DNA from: Antribacter gilvus
GTDB lineage: Bacteria > Actinomycetota > Actinomycetes > Actinomycetales > Cellulomonadaceae
Length of the DNA: 64,000 nt
Assembly (NCBI RefSeq): GCF_003946865.1
Contig: NZ_QXTH01000001.1
Span: 1-64,000, forward strand
Direction of reading: 5' to 3'
A model generated the notes under the pieces. It was not told the DNA's origin. It worked only from the letters and a program-made list of their open reading frames with translations, and did not search any database. Shown here piece after piece: positions 25,319-34,431 of this stretch (positions are counted from its first letter, which is position 1; each line of letters begins with the position of its first letter). The position numbers and the translations under genes were made by a program.

Positions 25319-26794
25319 GTGCGTCGTTCAACCGTGAGATCCGGAGTCGCTGCCGGTGCACTGAGCACGGCACTGCTGGTCGGTTCCTTCGCCGCCGCCG
25401 CCCCCGTCTACGCGGAGCCCGGAGACACCGCGGGCGGCTCCGCCGCCGAGGTCATCGCTGCCCTCGACGACTCGTCCGTCCTCCCGCTCCTCGACCAGCC
25501 GGGCGACGTGGCCTCGGACAACATCGAGCTGCTCGCCAACATCCCCAAGAACGGGGCGTTCGTCCCGGAGGGGCAGTACGGCTCCGACCTCGCCTTCTCG
25601 GGCGACTATGCCTTCGCCGGGAACTACGGCGGCTTCACCGTCTACGACATCAGCGACCCGACGGCACCCGTCCAGGCCCTTCAGGTCGTGTGTCCCGGCT
25701 CGCAGAACGACATCTCGGTCTACAAGGACATCCTGGTCCTCTCGACCGACTCCTCCCGGTCCGACGACTCCTGCGAGAGCACGACGCAGAGCGTCACGAT
25801 CAAGGACTCGTGGGAGGGCGTGAAGATCTTCGACATCTCCGACCCCCTCAACCCCGTCTACGTGTCGGCCGTCGAGACGGCGTGCGGCTCGCACACCCAC
25901 ACGCTCGCCCCGACCCGCGACGGGCAGACGCTGTACGCGTACGTGTCGTCGTACAGCCCGAGCCTTGCCGCGCTCGACTGCCAGCCGCCGCACGACCTCA
26001 TCTCGATCGTGAAGATCCCGGTGAAGGACCCGGCGGCGGCCGAGGTCGTGGCGGCTCCCGCGCTCTTCCCGGACGGCGGCCACCCCGGCGGCCGGAACGA
26101 GCAGGGCTTCAACACGTCCGCGACGAGCGGCTGCCACGACATCACCGCGTTCCCGGAGAAGGACCTCGCCGCCGGTGCCTGCATGGGTGACGGCATCATC
26201 ATGGACATCTCCGACCGCGAGCACCCCGTGGTGATCGACTCGGTCCGGGACACCACGAACTTCGCCTTCTGGCACTCCGCGACGTTCAACAACGACGCCA
26301 CCAAGGTGGTCTTCACCGACGAGCTCGGCGGTGGCGGTGCGGCCACCTGCAACCCGACCGTCGGTTCCACGCGGGGCGCCAACGGCATCTACGACATCGT
26401 GGACGGCGAGCTCGACTTCAAGAGCTACTACAAGATCTCGCGCACCAACACGAACACCGAGAACTGCGTGGCCCACAACGGCTCGCTCATCCCGGTGAAG
26501 GGCCGCGACCTCATGGTCCAGGCCTGGTACCAGGGCGGCATCTCCGTGTACGACTTCACCGACTCCGAGAACCCGGTGGAGCTGGCGTGGTTCGACCGCG
26601 GCCCGCTCTCCACGGAGCGGCTGATCGTCGGCGGCAGCTGGTCGGCGTACTACTACAACGGCTACGTCTTCTCGAACGACATCCAGAAGGGCTTCGACGT
26701 CCTCGAGATCTCTGACGAGGTCGTGCCGAAGCAGAAGCCGAACATGTGGAACCGTGAGTTCAACCCGCAGATGCAGGAGAAGTTCCACTCCTGA
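25319..26794 (+). CDS. Secreted LVIVD-repeat beta-propeller protein
   Basis: This 491-aa protein begins with a signal peptide (VRSGVAAGALSTALLV, cleavage near VYAEPGD). Its repeats contain GFTVYDISDPTAPVQAL, GVKIFDISDPLNPVYVS, GISVYDFTDSENPVEL and similar LVIVD-type blades. Conserved His clusters (SHTHTLAPT, FWHSATF, CVAHNGSL) and several Cys suggest a metal-stabilised or disulfide-linked propeller. Its place between two DUF305 genes suggests a shared extracytoplasmic process. The GTG at 25319 lies 10 nt after AAGGAGG; the GTG at 25310 is too close to that site. Confidence 0.85.
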   Translation: MRRSTVRSGVAAGALSTALLVGSFAAAAPVYAEPGDTAGGSAAEVIAALDDSSVLPLLDQPGDVASDNIELLANIPKNGAFVPEGQYGSDLAFSGDYAFAGNYGGFTVYDISDPTAPVQALQVVCPGSQNDISVYKDILVLSTDSSRSDDSCESTTQSVTIKDSWEGVKIFDISDPLNPVYVSAVETACGSHTHTLAPTRDGQTLYAYVSSYSPSLAALDCQPPHDLISIVKIPVKDPAAAEVVAAPALFPDGGHPGGRNEQGFNTSATSGCHDITAFPEKDLAAGACMGDGIIMDISDREHPVVIDSVRDTTNFAFWHSATFNNDATKVVFTDELGGGGAATCNPTVGSTRGANGIYDIVDGELDFKSYYKISRTNTNTENCVAHNGSLIPVKGRDLMVQAWYQGGISVYDFTDSENPVELAWFDRGPLSTERLIVGGSWSAYYYNGYVFSNDIQKGFDVLEISDEVVPKQKPNMWNREFNPQMQEKFHS

Positions 26795-26913
26795 CCTGCT
26801 GCTCCTGACAGGCTGAGCACGACCGAGCCGAGGGACGGCGCCGAGCACGGGGTATCCCGTACTTCTTGCCCGGCGTCTTCCCTCGGCTTGACCGTTGTGC
26901 GACGCTTCCGCAC

Positions 26914-27681
26914 GTGACCACACTCCCGCGGCCTGACGAGCCCCTGACCGAGCCGGACCTTGACGCCGAGAGCGAGCGACCGGCGTCGGGCAGCGACGAG
27001 GCTCCCGTGCCGCTGTGGCGGCGACGCCTCAAGGCCGTGCTGATCGTCCTGGCCATCGGCGTGGCACTGAACGCGGGGCTGTACCTCTGGCTCGGCGTGA
27101 GCGTCCCCGCCCGGCAGGAGGCCGCCGGCTACTCGGAGTCCGACGCGATCTACGCCGACGTCATGCTCGTGCACCACGCCCAGGCCGTCGAGCTCGCGTC
27201 CCTCGCGCAGGGCCGCACCGAGGACCCCGAGATCCTGGCGATGGCCGACGAGATCACGGAGGTGTCGTCGACCCGGATCGAGGAGCTCGGCACCTGGCTG
27301 CGGGACCGGGGCATCCCGGTGCCGGACGCCGCGTCGTCGGCGCTGGCGCTCGCTGCCGAGGAGGCGCCGGAGGAGGGCTCAGGACCCCGCACCGTCGTCG
27401 GCGGGCACGAGCACGGGGCCGACGCCCCGCCGCACGGGATGCTGTCTCCCGAGCAGGTGGAGGTCGTCGCCGGGCTGGAGGGCACGCTGTTCGAGCTGCA
27501 CCTGCTCGACGGGCTGATCCGGCACCACGACGGGGCGGTCACCCTGGCCGGGGACGAGATCTACGCAGGTGAGGACGACGAGCTGGTCGCGCTGGCCGAG
27601 GCGGAGAAGGCGGAGACCGAGGCGCAGCTCGAGCGGCTCCGCGAGCTGCTCGGGCCGAAGATGTTCGCGAAGTCGGACTGA
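26914..27681 (+). CDS. DUF305 membrane-anchored protein
   Basis: This 255-aa protein has an acidic cytoplasmic tail, a TM anchor (AVLIVLAIGVALNAGLYLWL, about residues 41-60) and an external DUF305 domain with YADVMLVHHAQAVELAS and LDGLIRHHDGAVTLA. A His-rich GGHEHGADAPPHG loop lies between the halves, as in the lipoprotein homologue at 24495. It follows the LVIVD gene by 119 nt in the same direction. The GTG at 26914 has no clear Shine-Dalgarno; an upstream TTG at 26866 would add 16 residues with no homology. Confidence 0.8.
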   Translation: MTTLPRPDEPLTEPDLDAESERPASGSDEAPVPLWRRRLKAVLIVLAIGVALNAGLYLWLGVSVPARQEAAGYSESDAIYADVMLVHHAQAVELASLAQGRTEDPEILAMADEITEVSSTRIEELGTWLRDRGIPVPDAASSALALAAEEAPEEGSGPRTVVGGHEHGADAPPHGMLSPEQVEVVAGLEGTLFELHLLDGLIRHHDGAVTLAGDEIYAGEDDELVALAEAEKAETEAQLERLRELLGPKMFAKSD

Positions 27682-27697
27682 CCCGCCTGCTTCGACG

Positions 27698-28525
27698 CTA
27701 CTTCGGCGCGGTGATGAAGATGTCGAAGAGCTGCGGGTGGTGGCCGTGCACCAGCACCATGAACACCACGACGTCGAACAGCAGGTGGACGGTCACGACG
27801 TAGGCCAGGTCCTTGAACTTCGCGAAGATCCAGCCCTGGACCAGCGCGAACGGGATGGTGAGGAGCGGGCCCCACTCGCGGTAGCCGAGCTCCCACAGGA
27901 ACGACACGAAGATCGCCGCCTGGAGGAAGTTCGACGTCCACAGCCCGAAGTGCTTGCGGTAGAGGGCGAAGGCGACGCAGACGAAGAACAGCTCGTCCCA
28001 GATGCCCACGGCGTTGACGCCCATCAGCAGCCGCCAGATGTCCTGCGACCCCTCGAGATCCGGCCAGTTGAGGTACGCGCCGGAGCCGAGGAAGTAGAAG
28101 GGCAGGATCAGGTACCCGACAGCCACCACGATCAGCAGGTACGTCCACTGACCGCGGCCCCAGCGCCGGTGCGTGATCAGCGGGAACTGGATGGTGTCCT
28201 GCCGGAACACGTACCGGGACAGGGCCCACGGGACCACCACGGACGCGATCAGCACGACGGCGAAGCGCTGGATGCCCTCGTCGGTGAGGTCGGCCTCCAG
28301 GGAGATCGAGGAGATGATCCCCAGGCCCACCCCGATCAGCGCCAGGTCGCGGCCGAGCGCACGGTCCACCGCCAGGCCCAGCAGGATCCCGGCCACCAGC
28401 GGCACGTAGGCGATCGGGCGCACGTGCACCGCGAAGAGGAGCACTGCCGACGCCGAGACCAGCATGGCGGCGATCAGGCGCAGGGCGGGCACGGCCGGAT
28501 GGCGGCGTGTCGTCAGGTCGGTCAC
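27698..28525 (-). CDS. CPBP-like intramembrane protein
   Basis: This 275-aa polytopic membrane protein has about 8 hydrophobic segments. The C-terminal half resembles CPBP (Abi) metalloproteases: WDELFFVCVAFALYRKHF in the place of the EExxxR motif, FVSFLWELGYREWG, and VVTVHLLFDVVVF in the place of the final H motif. The first Glu of the catalytic pair is an Asp, so peptidase activity is uncertain. The GTG at 28525 is chosen because GGGAGGG lies 7 nt upstream. It converges with the DUF305 gene (16-nt gap). Confidence 0.75.
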   Translation of the reverse strand: MTDLTTRRHPAVPALRLIAAMLVSASAVLLFAVHVRPIAYVPLVAGILLGLAVDRALGRDLALIGVGLGIISSISLEADLTDEGIQRFAVVLIASVVVPWALSRYVFRQDTIQFPLITHRRWGRGQWTYLLIVVAVGYLILPFYFLGSGAYLNWPDLEGSQDIWRLLMGVNAVGIWDELFFVCVAFALYRKHFGLWTSNFLQAAIFVSFLWELGYREWGPLLTIPFALVQGWIFAKFKDLAYVVTVHLLFDVVVFMVLVHGHHPQLFDIFITAPK

Positions 28526-28683
28526 GGGAGCACCCTCCCACATGGTGGCGAGCCCTCGGATCGCGATGGTCAAGGATTTCGGGGTCGCGCCTCGTGAGGT
28601 TTGTGCTTTACCTCATCCTTGCCCGGTTCTAGGGTGTGGGCGGAACATTTCACCCTCGTGGTCCACCCGGCAAGGAGGCCGCC

Positions 28684-30945
28684 GTGCGCTCACCTGAGCT
28701 TGTTGAGAAGGTCCGGACAGATCCCGGGCTGCCCCCGGTCGCGATCGTCGACCGGCGACCCATGACTCCCGGCAAGAAGATCCTGTTCGCGGTCATCGGG
28801 CTCGTCGCTGGGGTCGCCTGGGCGCTCGTCGCGATCCTGCGCGGCGAGGACGTGAACGCCGCGTACTTCGTGCTCGCGGCCGTCGGCACCTACGTCATCG
28901 CGTACCGCTTCTACGCGCGCCTGATCGAGTACAAGGTGGTGCGCCCGGACGACTCGCGGGCCACCCCGGCGGAGCAGCACGAGAACGGCCGCGACTTCGC
29001 GCCCACCGACCGGCGCGTGCTCTTCGGGCACCACTTCGCCGCCATCGCCGGGGCAGGGCCGCTCGTCGGGCCGGTCCTCGCCGCGCAGATGGGCTATCTG
29101 CCGGGGACGCTCTGGATCATCATCGGCGGCGTGCTCGCGGGCTGTGTCCAGGACTACCTCGTGCTCTGGCTGTCGACCCGCCGGCGCGGGCGCTCCCTCG
29201 GGCAGATGATCCGCGACGAGGTCGGCACGGTCGGCGGCGTCGCCGGCCTGATCGGCGTCTTCGTCATCATGATCATCCTCATCGCGGTGCTCGCCCTCGT
29301 GGTGGTCAACGCGCTCGCCGAGTCCCCGTGGGGCGTCTTCTCCGTGGGCTGCACCATCCCGATCGCCCTCTTCATGGGGGTGTACCTGCGGTTCTGGCGC
29401 CCGGGCAGGGTGGCCGAGGTGTCGCTCATCGGCGTCGTCCTGCTGATCCTCGCGATCGTGGCGGGCGGCTGGGTGGCCTCCACAGGCTGGGGCGTCGCAC
29501 TCTTCACGCTCGACAAGGTGACCCTCGCCTGGCTCATCACGGGGTACGGCTTCCTCGCCTCGGTGCTGCCGGTGTGGCTCCTGCTGGCGCCGCGCGACTA
29601 CCTGTCCACCTTCATGAAGGTCGGCACCATCGTTCTCCTCGCCGTGGGGGTGCTCATCGCGCAGCCGGTGGTCCAGGCGCCCGCGGTGTCGTCGTTCGCG
29701 CTCGAGGGCAACGGGCCCGCGTTCGCCGGTGCCCTCTTCCCGTTCCTCTTCATCACCATCGCGTGCGGCGCCCTGTCCGGGTTCCACGCGCTGATCTCGT
29801 CCGGAACGTCGCCCAAGCTGGTGGAGAAGGAGAGCCAGCTCCGGCTCATCGGCTACGGCGGCATGCTCACCGAGTCGTTCGTGGCGATCATGGCGCTGGT
29901 CACGGCCGTCTCCATCGACCAGCACCTGTACTTCGCGATGAACGCCCCGGCCGGGCTCACGGGTGGCGAGGCGGCGTCGGCCGCCGAGTACGTGAACGGC
30001 CTCGGGCTCTCGGGTGCCCCCGCGACCGCGGCGGACATCCAGGGTGCCGCCGACAGCGTGGACGAGGAGTCGATCGTCTCCCGGACGGGCGGCGCCCCGA
30101 CCCTCGCGTTCGGCATGGCCCAGATCCTCGGCTCGTTCCTGGGCGGCTCCGGGATGATCGCCTTCTGGTACCACTTCGCGATCATGTTCGAGGCCCTGTT
30201 CATCCTCACCACCGTCGACGCCGGGACGCGCGTGGCCCGGTTCATGCTGTCCGACACGCTCGGCAACGTGGGCGGCCCCCTGCGCCGGTTCCGCGACCCG
30301 TCGTGGCGCGTCGGTGCGTGGGTCTGCTCGGTCGTGGTCTGCGGCCTCTGGGGGGCGATCCTCCTCATGGGCGTCACCGACCCGCTCGGCGGCATCAACA
30401 CGTTGTTCCCGCTGTTCGGCATCGCCAACCAGCTGCTGGCCGCCATGGCCCTGGCCCTCGTCACCACGGTGCTCATCAAGAAGGGCCTGCTCCGGTGGGC
30501 GTGGATCCCCGGCGTGCCGCTGCTCTGGGACCTCGCCGTCACGCTGACCGCCTCGTGGCAGAAGATCTTCTCCGACGTCCCGGCGATCGGGTACTGGGCG
30601 CAGCACACCGCCTTCCGCCAGGCCCGGGACGCCGGCGAGACGAGCTTCGGCACCGCCACCACGCCGGAGGCGATGGACGCCGTCATCCGGAACACCTTCG
30701 TCCAGGGCACGCTCTCGATCGTGTTCGCGCTGCTCGTCGTCGTGGTGGTCCTCGCGGCGGTGGTGGTGTGGGTCAAGGCGATCCGGGCAGGTGGCCTGCC
30801 CACCACGGAGGAGCCCGCCGTGCCGTCCGCGCTCTTCGCGCCGTCCGGGCTCGTCGCCACCGACGCCGAGAGGGAGGTCGCCGCCGAGTGGGCCGACTAT
30901 CTCGACGAGAACCCCGAGGCCGCGCGGACGGGGACGCACGCATGA
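28684..30945 (+). CDS. cstA: Carbon starvation protein CstA (pyruvate/peptide transporter)
   Basis: This 753-aa protein with about 18 TM segments shows the CstA core: RRVLFGHHFAAIAGAGPLVG, AAQMGYLPGTLWIIIGGVLA and FLFITIACGALSGFHALISS. CstA-family proteins import pyruvate or peptides under carbon limitation. The GTG at 28684 follows AAGGAGG by 5 nt. The stop overlaps the start of the YbdD-type gene by 4 nt, the standard cstA-ybdD pair. A TAGGGT at 28632 about 50 nt before the start may be the -10. Confidence 0.95.
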   Translation: MRSPELVEKVRTDPGLPPVAIVDRRPMTPGKKILFAVIGLVAGVAWALVAILRGEDVNAAYFVLAAVGTYVIAYRFYARLIEYKVVRPDDSRATPAEQHENGRDFAPTDRRVLFGHHFAAIAGAGPLVGPVLAAQMGYLPGTLWIIIGGVLAGCVQDYLVLWLSTRRRGRSLGQMIRDEVGTVGGVAGLIGVFVIMIILIAVLALVVVNALAESPWGVFSVGCTIPIALFMGVYLRFWRPGRVAEVSLIGVVLLILAIVAGGWVASTGWGVALFTLDKVTLAWLITGYGFLASVLPVWLLLAPRDYLSTFMKVGTIVLLAVGVLIAQPVVQAPAVSSFALEGNGPAFAGALFPFLFITIACGALSGFHALISSGTSPKLVEKESQLRLIGYGGMLTESFVAIMALVTAVSIDQHLYFAMNAPAGLTGGEAASAAEYVNGLGLSGAPATAADIQGAADSVDEESIVSRTGGAPTLAFGMAQILGSFLGGSGMIAFWYHFAIMFEALFILTTVDAGTRVARFMLSDTLGNVGGPLRRFRDPSWRVGAWVCSVVVCGLWGAILLMGVTDPLGGINTLFPLFGIANQLLAAMALALVTTVLIKKGLLRWAWIPGVPLLWDLAVTLTASWQKIFSDVPAIGYWAQHTAFRQARDAGETSFGTATTPEAMDAVIRNTFVQGTLSIVFALLVVVVVLAAVVVWVKAIRAGGLPTTEEPAVPSALFAPSGLVATDAEREVAAEWADYLDENPEAARTGTHA

Positions 30946-31130
30946 GCCCCGGCCGTGCCTGGCGCGCCCTGACCTGGTACGTCAAGGGCGTCCTCGGCGA
31001 GAACGACTACGAGCGCTACGTGGCGCACCTGCGACGTGCCCACCCGGGTGCGCCCGTGCCCGACGTCGGCGAATACTGGCGGACGAGGTACGCGGAGCAG
31101 GACGCTCACCCGGGCGTGCGTTGTTGTTGA
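30942..31130 (+). CDS. YbdD/YjiX family small protein
   Basis: This 62-aa protein (MSPGRAWRALTWYVKGVLGE, then NDYERYVAHLRRAHPGAPVP and EYWRTRY) is a DUF466 protein. Such proteins are encoded next to CstA/BtsT transporters and are needed for their function in E. coli. The ATG overlaps the cstA stop. Confidence 0.92.
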   Translation: MSPGRAWRALTWYVKGVLGENDYERYVAHLRRAHPGAPVPDVGEYWRTRYAEQDAHPGVRCC

Positions 31131-31161
31131 CGTGACAGTCGCTTCGACACAGGAGAGAGCA

Positions 31162-31980
31162 ATGACGTTCTGGATCTGCCGCACGTGCGGCGTGGAGCAC
31201 GACGAGCGCCCGGACGTGTGCGCCATCTGTGCCGACGAGCGGCAGTGGGTGCCCGCCGACGGCCAGCAGTGGACCACGCTCGACGAGCTCGCCGCGGCGG
31301 GCGCCCGCGTGGAGCTCTCCGAGCTGGAGCCGAACCTCACGGCGCTGACGGTGCAGCCGCCGGTCGTGGGGATCGGCCAGCAGGCGAAGCTCCTGCGCAC
31401 CGACGCCGGCAACCTCCTCTGGGACCCGACGGGTTTCGTGGACGACGCTGCGGTCGCCGCGGTACGGGCGCTCGGCCCGGTCGCGGCGGTCGTGGCGAGC
31501 CACCCGCACATGTACGGCCTGCAGGTGGAGTGGAGCCGACGGCTCGGCGACGTCCCCGTCCTGGTCAGCGAGGCGGACGCGGGCTGGCTGGCCCGGACGG
31601 CCTCGGTCGTGGAGACCTGGAAGGAGGACCGGGAGATCCTGCCCGGTGTCACGCTGACCCAGCCGGGCGGGCACTTCCCGGGCAGCGCGGTGGTGCACTG
31701 GGCCGCCGGGGCGGAGGGCCGCGGCGTCATCCTCGCCGGTGACGCCATCTTCCCGAACCCGGACCGGAAGTCCGTCAGCTTCATGCGGTCGTACCCGAAC
31801 CGTCTGCCGCTGTCCGGCGCCGTGGCCCAGCGGGTGGCCGCGCACGTGGCGCGGTTTCCGTACGACCGCCTCTACAACAACTTCGAGGGCGTCATCGAGA
31901 GCGATGCCCGCGAGGTGGTCCTCCGCTCCGCCGAGCGGCACGCGGCCTGGACCCGGGGTGACTTCGACCATCTGACGTAG
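31162..31980 (+). CDS. Rubredoxin-like zinc ribbon plus MBL-fold protein
   Basis: This 272-aa protein starts with a four-Cys ribbon (CRTCGVEHDERPDVCAICAD) followed by a metallo-beta-lactamase-like fold: LLWDPTGFVDD, ASHPHMYGLQVEWSRRL, PGGHFPGSAVVHW and GVILAGDAIFPNPD. The usual HxHxDH motif is reduced to HPHMYG, but the later His and Asp are kept. It is commonly annotated as a hydrolase; redox or metal sensing through the ribbon is possible. AGGAGAG lies upstream of the ATG. Confidence 0.85.
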   Translation: MTFWICRTCGVEHDERPDVCAICADERQWVPADGQQWTTLDELAAAGARVELSELEPNLTALTVQPPVVGIGQQAKLLRTDAGNLLWDPTGFVDDAAVAAVRALGPVAAVVASHPHMYGLQVEWSRRLGDVPVLVSEADAGWLARTASVVETWKEDREILPGVTLTQPGGHFPGSAVVHWAAGAEGRGVILAGDAIFPNPDRKSVSFMRSYPNRLPLSGAVAQRVAAHVARFPYDRLYNNFEGVIESDAREVVLRSAERHAAWTRGDFDHLT

Positions 31981-32064
31981 CGGTCGGGGTCGCTCACGAA
32001 GGCAGGTTCCCTCACGAGGGCAGGTTCCGTCGCGAGGGGGAGGCGCCGCCCCGCCGCCCGAACC

Positions 32065-32070
32065 TAGGGT
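32065..32070 (+). promoter_or_regulatory. Leaderless -10 (TAGGGT) of the kinase gene
   Basis: TAGGGT is followed by 6 nt and then the GTG at 32077; no Shine-Dalgarno is present. Just upstream (31990-32035) lie three imperfect repeats of TCACGAAGGCAGGTTCC. Confidence 0.5.
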
Positions 32071-32076
32071 GGCGGG

Positions 32077-33630
32077 GTGGACCGCCCGACCGCTCTCAGC
32101 ACCAGACCCCGCCTCACCGAGCGCGCCCTCGAGTGGTTCGGCGTGGACGTCGACTGGGAGCGCGTGCCACCGGCCGGCGCCTACCGCAACGACTTCTACC
32201 TCGCGGGGATCCTCACCGCCCTGGCCGTGTTCGGTGCGGAGCTGGGCCGCAGCTTCGGCTACTTCGAGGAGACGGACCACCCGGTCTGGCTGATCTACCT
32301 GCTCGCGGCGGCGGGCGCCCTCCCGCTCGCGTGGCGTCGTCGGTTCCCGCTCCTCGTCCTGATGGTGGTCTACGCCCACTTCCTCGGTGTGGGGCTCACC
32401 GTGCCGATGGTGTCGGCGCTCATGCCGCTGCAGGTGGTGTACTTCATCGCCCTGTTCACCGCGGTGGCGTGGGCCCGCGACCGGCGGGCCATGCTCGTGG
32501 TGGTCAGCGGCGCGATCCTGGCGATGCTGGGATGGCTCGCCTGGCAGTTCGGGGTGGACGCCGGGCTCGCCGCCTGGCTCGACGAGGTGGGGCCGGAGCA
32601 ACCAGGTCTCTTCGGCCCGTTCGTGGCGTACACCGTCTACCTGTGGCTCACGAACGTCGCCTACTTCGGCGGGGCGTTCGCCGCCGGGCAGCACATGTGG
32701 CACGCCGCCCGCCGCCGTCAGCAGCTCGCCGAGCAGGCGGCCACGATCGAACGGCAGACCGTCGAGCTCCAGCAGCAGGCAGTCGTGGCCGAGCGGCTGC
32801 GGATCGCCCGCGAGCTGCACGACGTCGTGGCGCACCACGTGTCCGTCATCGGCATCCAGGCCGCCGCCGCCCGGCGGCTCCTCGCCCGCGACCCGGACGC
32901 CGCCGCCGCACCGCTCGCCACGATCGAGGTCGCGTCGCGCGACGCCGTCAGCCAGATGCGCGGCCTGCTCGGCACCCTGCGCGACCTGGACCGGGCCGGC
33001 CCGCCGGACGTGGGGGCCGGCGGGACGTCGTCGGCCCTGGGCGGTGCGGGCTCGGGTGATGGCGGGGGTGCGGGCGAGGGCGTGCGCCTGGGCGCGGTGG
33101 CGGGCGCGGGCGCCGCGCCGGGCACGGCGCCGGGCGCGGCGCAGGCCGACCCGGCCGCGCCGCGGCCTCGCGGGGAGAACCGGGCCCCCGAGCCCGGACT
33201 CGACGACATCGCGCGCCTCGCCGATGCCGACGACGGGCTCCAGGTCGCATACCGCCTGGTCGAGGAGCCGGAGAGGGCGGCAAAGACGGTCCCCGCACCA
33301 GTGGGCCTCAGCCTGTACCGCACCACCCAGGAGGCGCTCGCGAACGTGCGGCGGCACTCGACGGCCCGTAGCGCGACCGTCGTCGTCCGCGTGGACCGCC
33401 GCCCCGGCGCGGCGGGACCCGGGGGTACGGAACGCTTCCCGCACGGCTTCGCCGAGGTCGAGGTGCTCGACGGCGGCCGCCCCCGCTCCGGCACGTCCGG
33501 CTCGGGCCTGGGGATGCTGGGGATCCGTGAACGGGTGGCGACGCACGGCGGGATCGCCGAGATCGGCCCTCGTGTCACCGGCGGCTACCGTGTACGCGTG
33601 CGCCTCCCGCTGCCCGAGGACTGCTCGTGA
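32077..33630 (+). CDS. NarL-type sensor histidine kinase
   Basis: This 517-aa kinase has about six TM segments in its first 215 residues, a short coiled coil, then the HisKA_3 dimerisation helix with phospho-acceptor His in RIARELHDVVAHHVSVIG and a HATPase domain (TTQEALANVRRHSTA, GSGLGMLGIRERVATHGG). A Gly/Ala/Pro-rich insertion separates the two. With no large external sensor domain, it may sense membrane or intramembrane cues. It overlaps the response regulator gene by GTGA and precedes an ABC-2 exporter, a common antibiotic or envelope stress module. Confidence 0.92.
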   Translation: MDRPTALSTRPRLTERALEWFGVDVDWERVPPAGAYRNDFYLAGILTALAVFGAELGRSFGYFEETDHPVWLIYLLAAAGALPLAWRRRFPLLVLMVVYAHFLGVGLTVPMVSALMPLQVVYFIALFTAVAWARDRRAMLVVVSGAILAMLGWLAWQFGVDAGLAAWLDEVGPEQPGLFGPFVAYTVYLWLTNVAYFGGAFAAGQHMWHAARRRQQLAEQAATIERQTVELQQQAVVAERLRIARELHDVVAHHVSVIGIQAAAARRLLARDPDAAAAPLATIEVASRDAVSQMRGLLGTLRDLDRAGPPDVGAGGTSSALGGAGSGDGGGAGEGVRLGAVAGAGAAPGTAPGAAQADPAAPRPRGENRAPEPGLDDIARLADADDGLQVAYRLVEEPERAAKTVPAPVGLSLYRTTQEALANVRRHSTARSATVVVRVDRRPGAAGPGGTERFPHGFAEVEVLDGGRPRSGTSGSGLGMLGIRERVATHGGIAEIGPRVTGGYRVRVRLPLPEDCS

Positions 33631-34334
33631 CCAGGCCCGACGCTCCCGTGCGGGTCCTCCTCGTCGACGACCAGCACCTCGTCCGTTCCGGGTTCGCCCT
33701 CATCCTCTCGGTGGAGGACGACATCGAGGTGGCTGGTGAGGCCGCCGACGGGGCCGCCGCCGTGGAGCTCGCGCGGACCCTGCGGCCCGATGTGGTGCTG
33801 ATGGACGTGCAGATGCCCGTCATGGACGGGATCGAGGCCACGCGGCGGATCGTCGCGGAGGACCTGGCGAAGGTGCTGGTCCTGACCACGTTCGACCACG
33901 ACGAGTACGTCTTCGACGGGCTGGCCGCCGGGGCGTCGGGCTTCCTGCTCAAGAACTCGGACGCCGACCACCTCGTGGAGGCGGTCCGGACGGTTGCCGC
34001 CGGGCACGCGCTCCTCGCGCCACAGGTGACGCGGCGCGTCATCCAGCAGATGGTCGCTTCCGGCGAGAACCCCACGGCGCCCGACGCCGGACGGCCCGCC
34101 CCGGTCACCGAACGGCCGCCGCGTGAGGTGGACCCGCGCGTCGCAGGCCTGACCCCGCGCGAGCGAGAGGTGCTCGTCCTGATCGGCACCGGCCTGTCGA
34201 ACGCGGAGATCGCCACGACGCTCTTCCTCGGCGAGGCGACGGTCAAGACCCACGTGTCGAACCTCCTCGCCAAGCTGCAGCTGCGCGACCGCGTCCAGGC
34301 AGTGGTGCTGGCCCACCGCTGCGGCCTCGTCTGA
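33627..34334 (+). CDS. LuxR/NarL family response regulator
   Basis: This 235-aa protein has a receiver domain (VRVLLVDDQHLVRSGFALIL, phospho-Asp in VLMDVQMPVMDG, Lys in FLLKNSDADHL) and a C-terminal LuxR HTH (LTPREREVLVLIGTGLSNAE, then TVKTHVSNLLAKL). The GTG start overlaps the kinase stop. It probably controls the ABC exporter genes downstream. Confidence 0.95.
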   Translation: MTRPDAPVRVLLVDDQHLVRSGFALILSVEDDIEVAGEAADGAAAVELARTLRPDVVLMDVQMPVMDGIEATRRIVAEDLAKVLVLTTFDHDEYVFDGLAAGASGFLLKNSDADHLVEAVRTVAAGHALLAPQVTRRVIQQMVASGENPTAPDAGRPAPVTERPPREVDPRVAGLTPREREVLVLIGTGLSNAEIATTLFLGEATVKTHVSNLLAKLQLRDRVQAVVLAHRCGLV

Positions 34335-34418
34335 CGACACCGCCCGGCTCGTCGCTCCGCCCCGAGGGGGAGGCTCGCGTTCCGCCCCGCGGCGGATCCG
34401 TCCGCAGACCCGCACGCC

Positions 34419-34424
34419 TAGCGT
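34419..34424 (+). promoter_or_regulatory. Leaderless -10 (TAGCGT) of the ABC ATPase gene
   Basis: TAGCGT is followed by 7 nt and the ATG at 34432. The ABC genes therefore may have a promoter separate from the kinase/regulator pair. Confidence 0.5.
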
Positions 34425-34431
34425 GGGCGTC

